Assembly (NCBI GenBank): GCA_015179045.1
Contig: WHUZ01000050.1
Span: 1-64,000, forward strand
Source: Kalaharituber pfeilii
Lineage: Eukaryota; Ascomycota; Pezizomycetes; Pezizales; Pezizaceae
DNA length: 64,000 nt
Direction of reading: 5' to 3'
This document shows positions 34,574 through 44,499 of the stretch, piece by piece (the stretch's first letter is position 1; the number at the start of each line of letters is the position of its first letter). The notes beneath the pieces are model-generated. The model did not search any database. It had not been told where the DNA came from and saw nothing but the letters and a program-made list of their open reading frames with translations. The translations under genes and the position numbers were made by a program.

Positions 34574-34667
34574 GAGGGAGATTTGCTTGCCCTGCCTTGG
34601 CGAACAGCTGCATGCGGGGTCACGTGAAATAAAAAAAAAAAAAAAAAAAAAAAAGAGGGAGATTTGC
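34574..34667 (+). mobile_element. B-tail mini-retroposon, 13-bp TSD
   Basis: GAGGGAGATTTGC is repeated exactly at 34574-34586 and 34655-34667. The 68-nt body starts TTGCCCTGCCTTGGCG and ends GGGGTCACGTGAAAT plus about 25 A. Confidence 0.9.
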
Positions 34668-34997
34668 AGTCACGGGTCTGATTTTTTGTTGTCACATCCG
34701 CAAACTGCGCAAAGATCCCGGCTGTGTGCGTTACTTGCAGATAGTCTACAGTGAAGCATAGACCTAGATACAATAGGACTCTGTTCTGCCGGGAAGACAA
34801 CCTCAACTGTCACCTGCTTTTCGGGAATATAGTTATGGTAACTTATCCCAATGGTCCAACGCTGACTTGTACTCTACAGGTTCTACATACCGTATTCTTT
34901 GGTGATGTGGCTTTTTCTTAATAGCAACGAACCGATGGATTGGCACTACGAAGCGATCGACATGAGGCTCATCCATGAGCCCTGCGCTGGCTCCATG

Positions 34998-35081
34998 TAC
35001 TAGCTAGTAAAATATGTATTCGGACATAGCGCATAATGTGCATTAGTACCCCTGTCCGAATACATATTTTACTGGCTAGTA
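34998..35081. mobile_element. 84-bp hairpin MITE
   Basis: Arms 34998-35026 and 35053-35081 match over 28 of 29 positions (TACTAG-TAGTAAAATATG, TATTCGGACA) with a 26-nt loop. The arm resembles the terminal repeat of the adjacent 309-bp element, so this may be a minimal derivative of the same family. Confidence 0.78.
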
Positions 35082-35084
35082 CTA

Positions 35085-35393
35085 GACAGAAAAATAAGTA
35101 TTTGGACAGGGGATAATGCATATTATGCGCTATGCGGTATTTGGCGGAAACTAGCATATTTTCGTATGCTTGGCAGTAAAGAATAGGTGTAAAGTCCAAA
35201 TTCATTATGTCAGCTGTCCAAATTTCATCACGTCAGCTGTCCAAATACTTTCTTACATAATGAATTTGGACACCCTATCGACTGTCTTATGGCTATCACT
35301 AGCCAAGCATACGAAAATATGCTAGTTTCTGCCGAATACTGCATGGGGCATAAATATGCATTTATCCCCTGTCCAAATACTTATTTTTGACAC
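35085..35393. mobile_element. 309-bp MITE with long terminal inverted repeats, Tc1/mariner-like
   Basis: The two halves are mirror images over about 120-130 bp each. Left starts AAAAATAAGTATTTGGACAG and right ends with its complement; inner arms share ACTAGCATATTTTCGTATGC and CCAAATTCATTATGT. The TAAGTATTTGGACA motif is typical of Tc1/mariner terminal repeats. No ORF; it needs a transposase elsewhere. Confidence 0.8.
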
Positions 35394-35837
35394 TCCGATC
35401 CAATGATGCGCTACATAGCCGTTGACATGCATCCATCCATCGATTGAGGGTGAACATACATCCATAACAGGCATTGGCGTACTGTTAAGGGTATGAAAAA
35501 TTATACTATCGATGAGAATCTTCCATAGCAAGCTCTTCGCACATTGCTCTCCACACGGTGCCAAGTGCGAAGACCATGAAAAATTTCAGCCGCCTTATTT
35601 GCTACAGTATATACTCATCGCTGCTGTAACACTCCAACCAGCTTGACAGTCAACCGCTCCAAAGTGTACTCTTAACATGGGCTTGGAGTGGGAGTATGAC
35701 AAAGCCGATGCATACGAGGGCAACTTTCAGCTTCACAAAATGCTTGGCAATCTTGGCAGGCGCATCAGATATATATCCGAATTTCCAGTCAGTATTCAGA
35801 CTTTGAGACCTCAAGTACAGAAGAATCCGGATAAGGA
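35394..35837. other. spacer before duplicated block
   Basis: A short open frame at 35677-35877 contains DKADAYEG text resembling the decayed coding stretch near 8.25 kb. It is not recognisable as a gene. Confidence 0.4.
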
Positions 35838-37002
35838 TAAAAAAAAAAGGAAATCCCTGGTTCACTATCCCTGGTGATAAAAGTTATTCGCAATGAAGTG
35901 CCGAATTTTAATTTTGGTAATGAACTTGCATACTACCGAGACGATGTTCTGATCAGCAAGAGTCGAGCACTACACTTTATAATTATATATTGGTTATATG
36001 GTGCGCTGTATGAGGCATTTGAGAAGCGGGGAAGGATTGTGTAACCAGACCATGTTATCCTTACGCCCATCGTTACCCTACCCCTACGGTAGGATGCCAG
36101 TCTCGCTTTCCTGATACTGCACAGAGCGGAAGACTTTCTTCTAGGCACTGTGTACAGCTTGAGCCTCACTTACCCATTGGAATGTTGAGACGTGCAGCTG
36201 AGCGGACCCTTTTGCGCCGTACTCTGTACTTCGATAAAATCACAACTACATCCTTAGGTAGCAATTAAATATAGAAACGTAAGAGACCGCATAAATAAAC
36301 ATCAGGCATCCCCAATCTTTTTAAATCGGGCATTTTGGCTTAGCTGCCAAGTTTCTTGCTGGGGGGGTCCCTCGGCTGCGCAGCTGCATCTAACCAGGCG
36401 TATCCCAGGAGCTACAAAGCCCCGCCCTCCCCCACCGCCCCTTCCCCGCTTGCATCGCTTGGTTAATTATGTCCTCCTTGCATAACTACTAGTAGTTCTG
36501 TTGTTGCGTAAAGTATACTTCAACTCCGTCAGGGTTTCAATCAAAATCTCCATCCCGACCCCATCGTTTTGCTCGGTCACTTCTTATTTGCAACTCCCTA
36601 GACGAAATTTGGGACGAGGGGACTGGTGGCAATTAACACAAGTCCCCGGAACCACCTGCTCCGCATATCACACATTTTTTGGCGAATCGGGGATTTGTTG
36701 GCTGCTCGGAATTTTGAGATGAAGTGAATTGAGCTGGAATGCAGGTGCATATAGAAACAGGAAAGGAAGCAGAGAGTACTAGTATAGCTTAGTTTCCTAC
36801 CGTCGTTAATGAGAACGAGTGTCCACTTACTGGAACTTTAGCGAGGGATTGACGCAAGAAAGAAATTGCTATACAATTTTTGAGAAAGGAAGAAAAACAG
36901 GGAAAGCGAAATCTCTCCAGAGCTAAAAGAAGACGAAAAGTAAAGTAAACCCAAAGAATAATTGGCTGTTGAAGTGGGAGAAAAAATTACTGGCGGAAAT
37001 AA
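35838..37002 (+). repeat. duplicated upstream block, copy 2 (acidic-family gene 1)
   Basis: Aligns in order with 8570-10450, without the retroposons found there, and its 3' half aligns with 41880-42366. Shared landmarks are the CCCATTGGAATG-TTGAGAC segment, CTTCCCCGCTTGCATCGC, GGTGGCAATTAACACA and AACAGGAAAGGAAGCAGAGA. It ends at the start codon of gene 1 and likely carries the family promoter. Confidence 0.75.
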
Positions 37003-37405
37003 ATGGACCCTCACTGTTCACAAATGTTGATGGCGGGGGAGGAAGTTGACCAACAAATGCCGCAACGGATCGGAGATGGGTTATCGGGATCCTCAGAACC
37101 ATTGGGGAAAGGTACCAATGATGCTTTATATATTCCTCCGCATGGTGAGGACGATGAGCAGAGTGTCAATGCAGGAAATCATAAGAGCGCCCGTGATGCT
37201 GCAGCCGTCCCGGATCCCCCATCTGGTAATATTGGTACCCCGATAGCTATTCAGCCGGAGCAAGCTGCACCCGCGACTGAAAACGACCTTGAGGGTTTTG
37301 CCGACTTTGACACCGGCTCTGACTCCGACTCCGAGTACTCCGGCAGCGATGCGGACTCGGACTTCGACGGTGTCATACTTAAATACCCGCTCCTCTTCGA
37401 AGGTG

Positions 37406-37457
37406 AACCTGCACCCCCTACCCTGCCATGGCCAAGTGCTACAAGCGGGGTTATGTG

Positions 37458-37502
<45 letters not shown>

Positions 37503-37509
37503 CACCCCC
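37406..37509 (+). mobile_element. C-tail mini-retroposon inside a coding region
   Basis: AACCTGCACCCCC is duplicated exactly at 37406-37418 and 37497-37509. The body begins TACCCTGCCATGGCC at the hairpin base, continues through GCGGGGTTATGTGATT and has about 38 A, the longest A run in this window, which suggests youth. Confidence 0.92.
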
Positions 37510-38689
37510 ACCTGGTACTGGTACTTCCATCCGGACCGAGGGCACTAGCACGTTAGACGGCAGCTCCTTCAGGAAACTTTTCCCGAAAAGCAAGAGTGCT
37601 AAATTCCGGACCTCCGATACCGGTGCAAGTTGTGCAACCCCCCCCACTAACCAACCAACTGCATGAGCTCCATATCCCGCGCGAGCTCGTGACAGCGGCC
37701 GAATTTAAGGAGTCATATTTCGAGGTGAGGATCAAGCTTGTTCATTTTACGAAGTGGAGGATGAAGGACCCGACAGGCAACGAAAGGTGGTTTAGAACGT
37801 GTTTGGTGGAGCTGGAAGTAAATTTCCAGCCGAGGGGGGCAGGGGATGTGGGACTGGAGGAGGGGGGACAGACGAACAGGCGTCGGAAGAAGAAGAAGCT
37901 TAGATTTAACCAGGCGACGCTGGAACTTGAGTTTGAAGATGCGCCAGATGATCCATCTTTGCTGGATTCAGACCCGGTCACTGGCCCAGTAATTCTTACC
38001 TTTGAACCCAGACATGTAACTGGCACACCCAGCACAACGATGCGAACGACCAAATTTACTCTTCAAGCAACAGCGGGGATAGAACACCTGCTGCCGGGGA
38101 CGCGCATACCATTTCTAAATCCCTCGACGTCGTATGTAACCACTACTACGACGCCGACTACGTCCGCATGGGTGATTCATGGGGTGCTGCGGCCGCCTTT
38201 GCGGAACAAAGTTGTCTGGACGATGCATGAGAATGAAGTGGAGAAGTCGGGGGTGCCGAGAACGGTGGAGATGTCTGTCAGGGTGCAGTATGTGCAGGGG
38301 AGGAGGTTCTTGATGAGGCCGAGGATGAAGGCGACTTTGGTGAAGGCTAAAGAGGGTGGGCCCCTGGGGCCAAAGGAGGTACTGGTGGTGACCGGAGGGG
38401 AAGACCAGCCGGTGTATTTTTACGACCGTTGGCACCACCTTTACGGGGGTAGAGTCATTGCCTCATGTGCTGCTACGACCGCGGTTTGGGACTCGGACGT
38501 GGACGAGGATGAATATGAGGATGCCTCAGTCGATGAATATGAGGAAGCACAAGAACGCGAGATGACGAACCTGAGGGGTGGGATGATTGGGGTGCGTGTC
38601 CCAGCTCGCAGGACCATTGCAGGCGGCGACGAAGAAGGATCTGGGGGTGAACGTGAGTGCACTTGGAGATGGTGGGTTCCCATTGTGCC

Positions 38690-38935
38690 TGAGGAGGACT
38701 CGGATGAAGAGGATGAAGAGGAGGATGAGGAGTGGGAGGATGAACCGGAGGAGGATGAAGAGGGGATGAAGAGGGGGATGAACAGGAGGATGAAGAGGAG
38801 GATGAAGAGTGGGAGGATGAACCGGAGGAGGATGAAGAGGTGGTAGATGAAGAGGTGGTGGATGAAGAGGTGGTGGAAAAAGAGGTGGAGGATCGGAGGG
38901 TGGTGGAATAAGAGGTGGTGGATGAAGAGGAGACG
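38690..38935 (+). repeat. unstable GAGGATGAAGAG-type acidic repeat
   Basis: Degenerate 9-21 bp units built from GATGAAGAGG, GAGGAGGATG and GTGGTGGATG. It includes two near-identical blocks: AGTGGGAGGATGAACCGGAG at about 38730 and at 38810. Length changes here put the paralogue-conserved C-terminus out of frame. Confidence 0.75.
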
Positions 38936-39090
38936 AGCAAGAGAAGCAAGGGCAAGGGGAGGAAGACGGGTGGGAGGAGGAAAAGGATCTGAATAAGGTG
39001 GATCTGAAGGAGCTGACAAGAGTGAAGGGTTTGAGCTGGAGCGTGAAAAAGGCACCATTGCGGATGCGTGAGGTGGGATTAATATTGTAA

Positions 39091-40710
39091 TTATCACAGT
39101 AACGTAGTGAGTGACCATGGGTGAGTGCACGGCCACTCAACGCACTGGACCCTCTGCTGGAAGTTCGCGGGACGAACAATGCTGGAATTAAACTACTGAA
39201 TAAAACGAGTGAATTATTCCAAGGTTCGAACGTTTCATTGTTGACGAACGTTGCATGTAGAGTAGCGGAGGATTAGTTTAAAGATTGTGTGTAGAAACGG
39301 GCTATGAGAAGGTAGGAAAGGGAAGAACTGGTGATTACTACTGGAATTGAAGGGAAAAATTATGTGAGTAATCATGATCAGTAGAACGGAACAAGGAGTG
39401 GTATAAATGTAAGAAACGGGAGGACTAAGGATGAGTAATGCAAGATTGTTAGCATTATGTAGTATGTATAGTACAACTGTGTGGCTACCTGGACGCTGTT
39501 CTAGTGGGTACCCTAGTATGCGAGCTAGAGCCTCAGAGTCAAGTTCTTCGTGTGGACCTACATGGAATATAAATGTTTTGCAGGGCTACTGTGCCTTGTA
39601 TATGCTTTCTGGGAGAGGGGCGTTGTCAGCAATCTGTGTTGGCTGCTGAACCTAGGGATTATTGACAGTAGTAAATGAGAAAAGAGAGCAATGATACTGT
39701 ATCCCAAGCACCTTATACACTACTTCTACTTTCAGTCCTTCGGGTTGAAATATCGTTATAGGACAAGGTGAGGTCCTGCTATGCACTATGGTGCACATGG
39801 ACTGAAGCGACATTCGTGTGGCAGTTAGTTTATGCTATGGATGGTGGGACGGCGCAACGGTGAGTGCTAGTATGGATTTTGACACAAGGACTGATACCAG
39901 AGTTGTGGGCCGAGAGAAAATAGGGCACAGCATCGGACGGATCTATTGACCGGATAATTTTTTTTTTTTTTATTTCATTACTCGCGCGCCGCCCTTTTAT
40001 GATAATTAACAAATAAGAAAAAAAAAAAAAAAAAAAATGACCGGATAATAGACAACAAGAGAATAATGTAGTAGGGGCTTCAGGGTGCTCATATGCAAGT
40101 GGGACCTGGTGGTCCGGAATGCATGTTGTATATCAGTGGAGCTCGGGCCCTTCTTTGTTTCTGACTACTTTAGTATCGAAGGTCATGGCTTATACGCGTT
40201 CTGTTGGTTTTTGTTTCTTTATTCTGCCCCCCCAACACTGGTCAGGATCATGGGTCTTATTCTAATGTCACCTTTGTATATGACCTCCTCCAGGCCCCAG
40301 GGCGTAATGCGTTAAAAAAAATAAAACAAGCAGTGCGCAAGCCTTGAAGCCGCTTGAGGTACGTATGTATCCCTTGGGCGGGTGAAACCTCGCCTGCATT
40401 CGATGCCGGGTGGAGAGACGTCCAGAGACGCGAAGAGGCGACCTGTGTGATATCGAAATGCAAGATTGATGTAATTCATCCGTCATGGAGAATTCAGTAC
40501 ATATCTATAGAGAATGCTATCGAAATGTCAAAATGCAGGTTGCCAAAAAAAAAAATAAAATAAAATAAAAAATAAAAATAAGGCAATGATAGAGGTACGT
40601 CCCTCCATACCAGCCAGTCTCGAATCAGATAACCACTAAGTTTCTGACCCTTATCTTCATCTTGCATACCAATACACGAGTAATGACAAAAAAAAAACAG
40701 AAAATACAAA
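39091..40710. other. spacer with retroposon traces
   Basis: No gene recognised. It contains the bipolar insertion 39947-40049, a decayed A-tail at about 40288-40330, an A/T-rich simple repeat at 40543-40580 (AATAAAATAAAAT type) and an A-like end at about 40668-40697. Confidence 0.45.
39947..40049. mobile_element. retroposon insertion with T-run at one end and A-run at the other
   Basis: TGACCGGATAAT is duplicated exactly at 39947-39958 and 40038-40049. Between them lies a T run, reversed A-tail (ATTTCATTACTCGCGCGCCG, CCCTTTTATGATAATT), AACAAATAAG and about 20 A. One TSD encloses opposite polarities. Confidence 0.82.
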
Positions 40711-41369
40711 TATGGTTGGGGACATCTGTACGCGGAGTAAGTTGCACCCCAACTTCAACGCTCTAAAGCGCAACTAAAATAATTAGATAAAATTAGTTTC
40801 GTGTCGTAATATGATAGATCTGACAATGGAGAATAAAGTTACGAAGCGATATCTATTTATTTGATTTTTTGTTATAGTGTTTCATAGAGTTAAGGATCAG
40901 GAATTTTATATGGAGAGGGGTCATAATGTCGCCCTGTAGTTCTCACCAAAAATAGTATAGTATATAGTAGTCTAGCTCAAAATGGAAATCAGCTGACTAA
41001 AAATGGAATAGAATATGTACTAGTACATCTCTTATGCAATACCCCTTACTACTTGGTTTTATGTTGTGTGCGACTGATGCAATAGATATATGCAAGTTGA
41101 CAGCTAGGCTAGGATATGTAGAGTGTGACATAGGGATCGGGCGGTAGAAGCAGCAACAGTAGTGCGAGCAGTAGCAGCAGTGCGGACAGTAGCAGCAGTG
41201 TGAGCAGTAGCAGCAGTGCGGGCAGTGGGAGTTGTAGAGTGGGAAGAATACTGTACCTTCAAACTCGCTGCATATCATCGGGCAGAACGTGCATGTACCC
41301 ATGTAAATGGAGTGTTTAGTCATCAAACCAAATGTCGCCCTACTCCGCGTACAGATGTCCCCAACCATA
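40711..41369. mobile_element. 659-bp element with perfect 29-bp terminal inverted repeats
   Basis: Positions 40711-40739 (TATGGTTGGGGACATCTG, TACGCGGAGTA) are exactly mirrored at 41341-41369. Ends start TATGG, compatible with a TA target. No transposase is seen. A minus-strand frame 40997-41398 encodes Cys-rich repeats (CCYCSHCCYCPH) from an internal minisatellite but overruns the right repeat, so it is probably chance. Superfamily is not assigned. Confidence 0.75.
41151..41226 (+). repeat. 18-bp minisatellite, about 4 units
   Basis: Units of the type CAGTAGCAGCAGTGCGGA repeat with small changes inside the 659-bp element. Confidence 0.8.
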
Positions 41370-41879
41370 GCCGAGCAATAGCCTAGTAGCTGCACCACTC
41401 ACCGCTACGACATTTCCTTATATAGACAGATATTCGCCATAGCGTGTCTTGTTTGCAGGTTCTCAGCTGTCCAGCATCTTCAAGGTTCAAGATGGTTAGC
41501 TGCCGGTATTTAGTTTAGTTTAGTTTATGCGAGGTTTTACCCATGCAAGAGATTGTCCCTACCCATGCCCCTGATGATTACGAATCAAGTTTTTCAACAA
41601 GCTTTTCCATTCAGCCTCACCGTTAGTGTCGATGCTGCAGGGCTGAGACAGCCAAGTCCGATGCGAAGACAGGCATGTGATTGGCCAGCCCTCAGATGTC
41701 GATAGCGCTAGGTTTCGTTACAGCTTGAAGACGAGAATCGGAACAGGGTTAACGTTCGTGTAATGTTACACACACGTTAAACCGGCCCAAGATTGCGTGC
41801 GCTAGATGCATGGGCGGATCTCCAAGTCAAACAACCCCTGTTGAATAAATAAATAAATAAATAATCCCCGCACCGCACC

Positions 41880-42366
41880 CCTCCCCACTTCCCCGCTTCC
41901 TCCTGCGCGTCGCATCTCACTTGGCTTGGCTCCTTATGCAGCCTTTACATACATGCTAGTTCTTTTGCTCCTTACGTAACACTGTACTTACAAGGGTTCT
42001 CAACAAATTTAAATACTTTCTCCACCTGGATCCACACCTTCACTTCTGTTACGTGTTTTCCTATTTGTTTTTTGTTGCAATCTCGGAGATCACAGGAATA
42101 CTGAATAACCGCGACGCGGGAAACTGGAGGCGATATACATCCACCCCCCCACCCCCCTCAACACACATCTATTCTTTGGCGCACGAGGAATTAGTCGGTT
42201 CGCGCACTACGAAGCGAGGTCAAATGAGTTGGAACATAGGCGCGTATAAGAACAGGAGAGCAAAGTAGGAATTAGTATATACTGTTTCCTCGGTCGCTGG
42301 TGCAAGTGAAGTGTCTAGGCCTGAAGGAAACCAGAAAAGTAATAAGAGAAACACTGCACACTGGGG
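41880..42366 (+). repeat. duplicated upstream block, copy 3 (acidic-family gene 2)
   Basis: More diverged than copy 2 but collinear: CCCACTTCCCCGCTTCCTCC versus CCCTTCCCCGCTTGCATCG, the CTCCTTACGTAAC segment, GAGTTGGAACATAGGCGCG and AAGAACAGGAGAGCAAAGTA. It ends at the gene 2 start codon. Confidence 0.62.
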
Positions 42367-44222
42367 ATGAATACGAGTAATGCGGATGCCGCTCCGCAGA
42401 GGAGGGACAATGAGCGGGGCGCTGGTGTAGAAGACCACGGTGGTACCAGCACTGAGCTTCCCGTCGCAGCCGTCCTCGATCCCCCGACCGAAAATATCAA
42501 CCCGCCCAGGTCAACAGCAATTGAGCCGGGGAAAGCTTCAGCCATGGCTCCAAGCGACCGCGACACCGTTTCGGTGTACGACTCCGGCTCCGACTACGAC
42601 TCCGAGTATTCTGACAGTGATGCGGACTCTGACTCCGGCGCCATCACCCTTTCACACCACCTCGTCCTCGACGCGACTTCCGAAAGCGAACTCGAGATGT
42701 TTCCGACATCCCGGTTTCTGCGTCGAGAGCCTCCGCCACCCCCTGGTACCAGTGATTACCCCACTGTTGCGCCCCCACCCTACGCTCCTCCGTTCCCCCC
42801 TCAACCACACTACCCCCTCCCATGTATTACCCCGCGCCTCAACAATACTACCCCGCCCCTCAAACATACTGCCAGCGTCATTTATGCCACCCCGTCCCGG
42901 TGCCCGGACTCGACACAGGCAGACCCAGGAGGAAAAAACCCAATACCAAAGGTTCCGAACTGCCCCCGCTAACTAACCAACCGCACGAGCTCCACACCCC
43001 GCGCGAGCTCGTGGCTGCGGCGGAAATCGAGGAGTCGTACTTCGAAACAAGGATCAAGCAGGTTGAATTTGGGAAGTGGGAGGCGAAGGGCCCAGTGAGG
43101 ATGACAAGGCCGTGTCCGGCTTGTTTGGTGGTGCTGGAGGTTAATTTCCAACCAAGCGCGGCGGGGGGCGCAGGGCTGAAGAACTCGGAAAAGTGCGGAA
43201 AGAAGAGGAGGTGGAGGAAGGAGAAGGTGGTTAGATTTACCGAGGCGACGCTGGAACTCGAGTTTGAAGATGCTTCGCATGATCCACCTGTGTCGAATCC
43301 GGGGTGCATGGCCGGCCCAACGATCCTCGGCTTTGAGCCCACGCTTGTAACCGGTGCACCTAGCACTGCGATTCAGACGACCAATTTTGCACTTCAAGTA
43401 GGCGCGAACCCAGCGGGTGCTGACCAGCTGATCCCCGGCCTGCGCGTGCCACTTCCGATGCCCTGCCTCAACGCATCGTTTGTCACCACTTCGACATCAC
43501 CGACCACGTCGGCGGCGGCGATTCACGGAACCCTGCGGTCGCATCCGCCGCGGAGGGTGGTCTGGGCGATACAGGAGAATGAAGTGGAGAAGTCGGGGGT
43601 ACCGAGGAGGATGAAGGTGGCTATCATTGTGGGATATGTGCGGGGGAGGAGGTTCTTGATGAGGGCTGGGATGAGGGCGACGGTGGTTGGGAGAAAGGAT
43701 GGAGGAGGGCTGGGGACTTGGATCTGGGGGGGTTCGGGTGCAGGAAAGGTGCAGGTCGTGGCTGGAAGGGATGACGAGCCGGTGTATTTCGAGGACGATT
43801 ACAGCAGAAGGGTTTCTTCACGTGCTACTACCGTGTATTGTGGCAAAGACAAGAGTAACAATGGAGAGATGGGTGCCGGGCAGGAGACCCAAGTGTCCGA
43901 GATGAAGAACCTGAGGGGCGGGGTAGTGTCCGTGCAAGTCCCAGCTCGAGCAACCGGTGCAGTCGGTAATGCGGCGGGGGGCATGGATATGCATCAGTCG
44001 AGCTGGAGAAAGTGGGTTCCGGCGGCCACGGTGAATGGAGCGCAGGTGCTATCGGCGGCTAGGAGAGGAAGCCATACTAGTTTCGAGAGTAGCGCGACGT
44101 TGGTAGGGGAGCAGGGACCGGAGGCCAGGAAAGAGAGGGACGATATGAACGCGGACAGGGATCTGAATGGCGTGGACCTGAAGGAGCTGACTAGGATGAA
44201 GGGGTGGAGCTGGAACATGTAA
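42367..44222 (+). CDS. acidic-tract protein family, gene 2 (intact paralogue)
   Basis: Starts MNTSNADAAPQRRDNERGAG with PVAAVLDPPTENINPP and the tract GSDYDSEYSDSDADSDSGAI. The C-terminal part (PPLTNQPHELHTPRELVAAA, ATLELEFEDASHDP, NEVEKSGVPRRMKVAI, GRRFLMRAGMRAT, ending LNGVDLKELTRMKGWSWNM) is in another frame. An intron 42746-42918 (173 nt, GTACCA to ACACAG) restores frame, giving 560 residues, and its donor is at the same aligned position and phase as in gene 1. The alternative is a one-base frameshift near 42820, since the presumed intron encodes HYPLP followed one frame over by MYYPAPQQYYPAPQ. Basic KKRRWRKEK at about 43200 may be a nuclear signal. Family function is unknown to me. Confidence 0.72.
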
Positions 44223-44412
44223 GGGATGGGGCATAGCGGATGCATATAAATAACTTCCTCTAGCAAGTACTGAAAGGGGTACTTGACGGCAATTTGATTT
44301 TTATTGTGTCGTATTCTAATTTGTCCGTTCTGGGGCGGCGAGTCGCGGAGTTGGGATAGTGTTGTATAGCAAGTTCAATCGGACCTTCCCGAGATAGAGT
44401 GTATAGGTTGAT

Positions 44413-44499
44413 GATGGTTGTGGAAATTTTTTTTTTTTTTTTTCTTTTTTATATCATTACTCGCATGCCGCCTGGTAGGCTATGGGATGGTTGTGGAAA
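44413..44499 (-). mobile_element. A-tail mini-retroposon, 14-bp TSD
   Basis: GATGGTTGTGGAAA flanks a 59-nt reversed A-tail (T run interrupted by C, ATATCATTACTCGCATGCCG, CCTGGTAGGCTATGG) about 200 bp after gene 2. Confidence 0.9.

Larger units (their letters stand above)
37003..39090 (+). pseudogene. acidic-tract protein family, gene 1 (interrupted)
   Basis: N-terminal frame 37003-37458 starts MDPHCSQMLMAGEEVDQQMP and has PDPPSGNIGTPIAI and a Ser/Asp tract GSDSDSEYSGSDADSDFD. A C-tail insert (91 bp net at 37419-37509) shifts frame and brings TGA at 37456. Ignoring the insert, a 49-nt GT-AG intron (37515-37563) joins in frame to exon 37564-38846. That exon has PPLTNQLHELHIPRELVTAA, ATLELEFEDAP, NEVEKSGVPRTVEMSV and GRRFLMRPRMKATL. 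A Glu/Asp repeat near 38690 then shifts frame twice. The conserved end DLNKVDLKELTRVKG is out of frame at 38986-39090. Alternatively a donor at 37403 (GTGAAC) spliced to 37563 would remove the insert and keep frame. The domain is unknown to me; the close paralogue is at 42367. Confidence 0.72.

Noticed and set aside
35000..35400. Repeated palindromes as a CRISPR array
   Set aside because: There are no regular direct repeats with spacers; the structure is two inverted-repeat elements in a eukaryotic genome.
38441..39136. Ser/Pro/His-rich minus-strand frames
   Set aside because: Antisense readings of the acidic GAGGATGAAGAG repeat; no motif.
40997..41398. Cys-rich minus-strand frame (CPHCCYCSHCCYC) as a small secreted cysteine-rich protein
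   Set aside because: The cysteine repeats come from an 18-bp minisatellite inside an inverted-repeat element, the frame runs across the right terminal repeat, and no signal peptide is seen.
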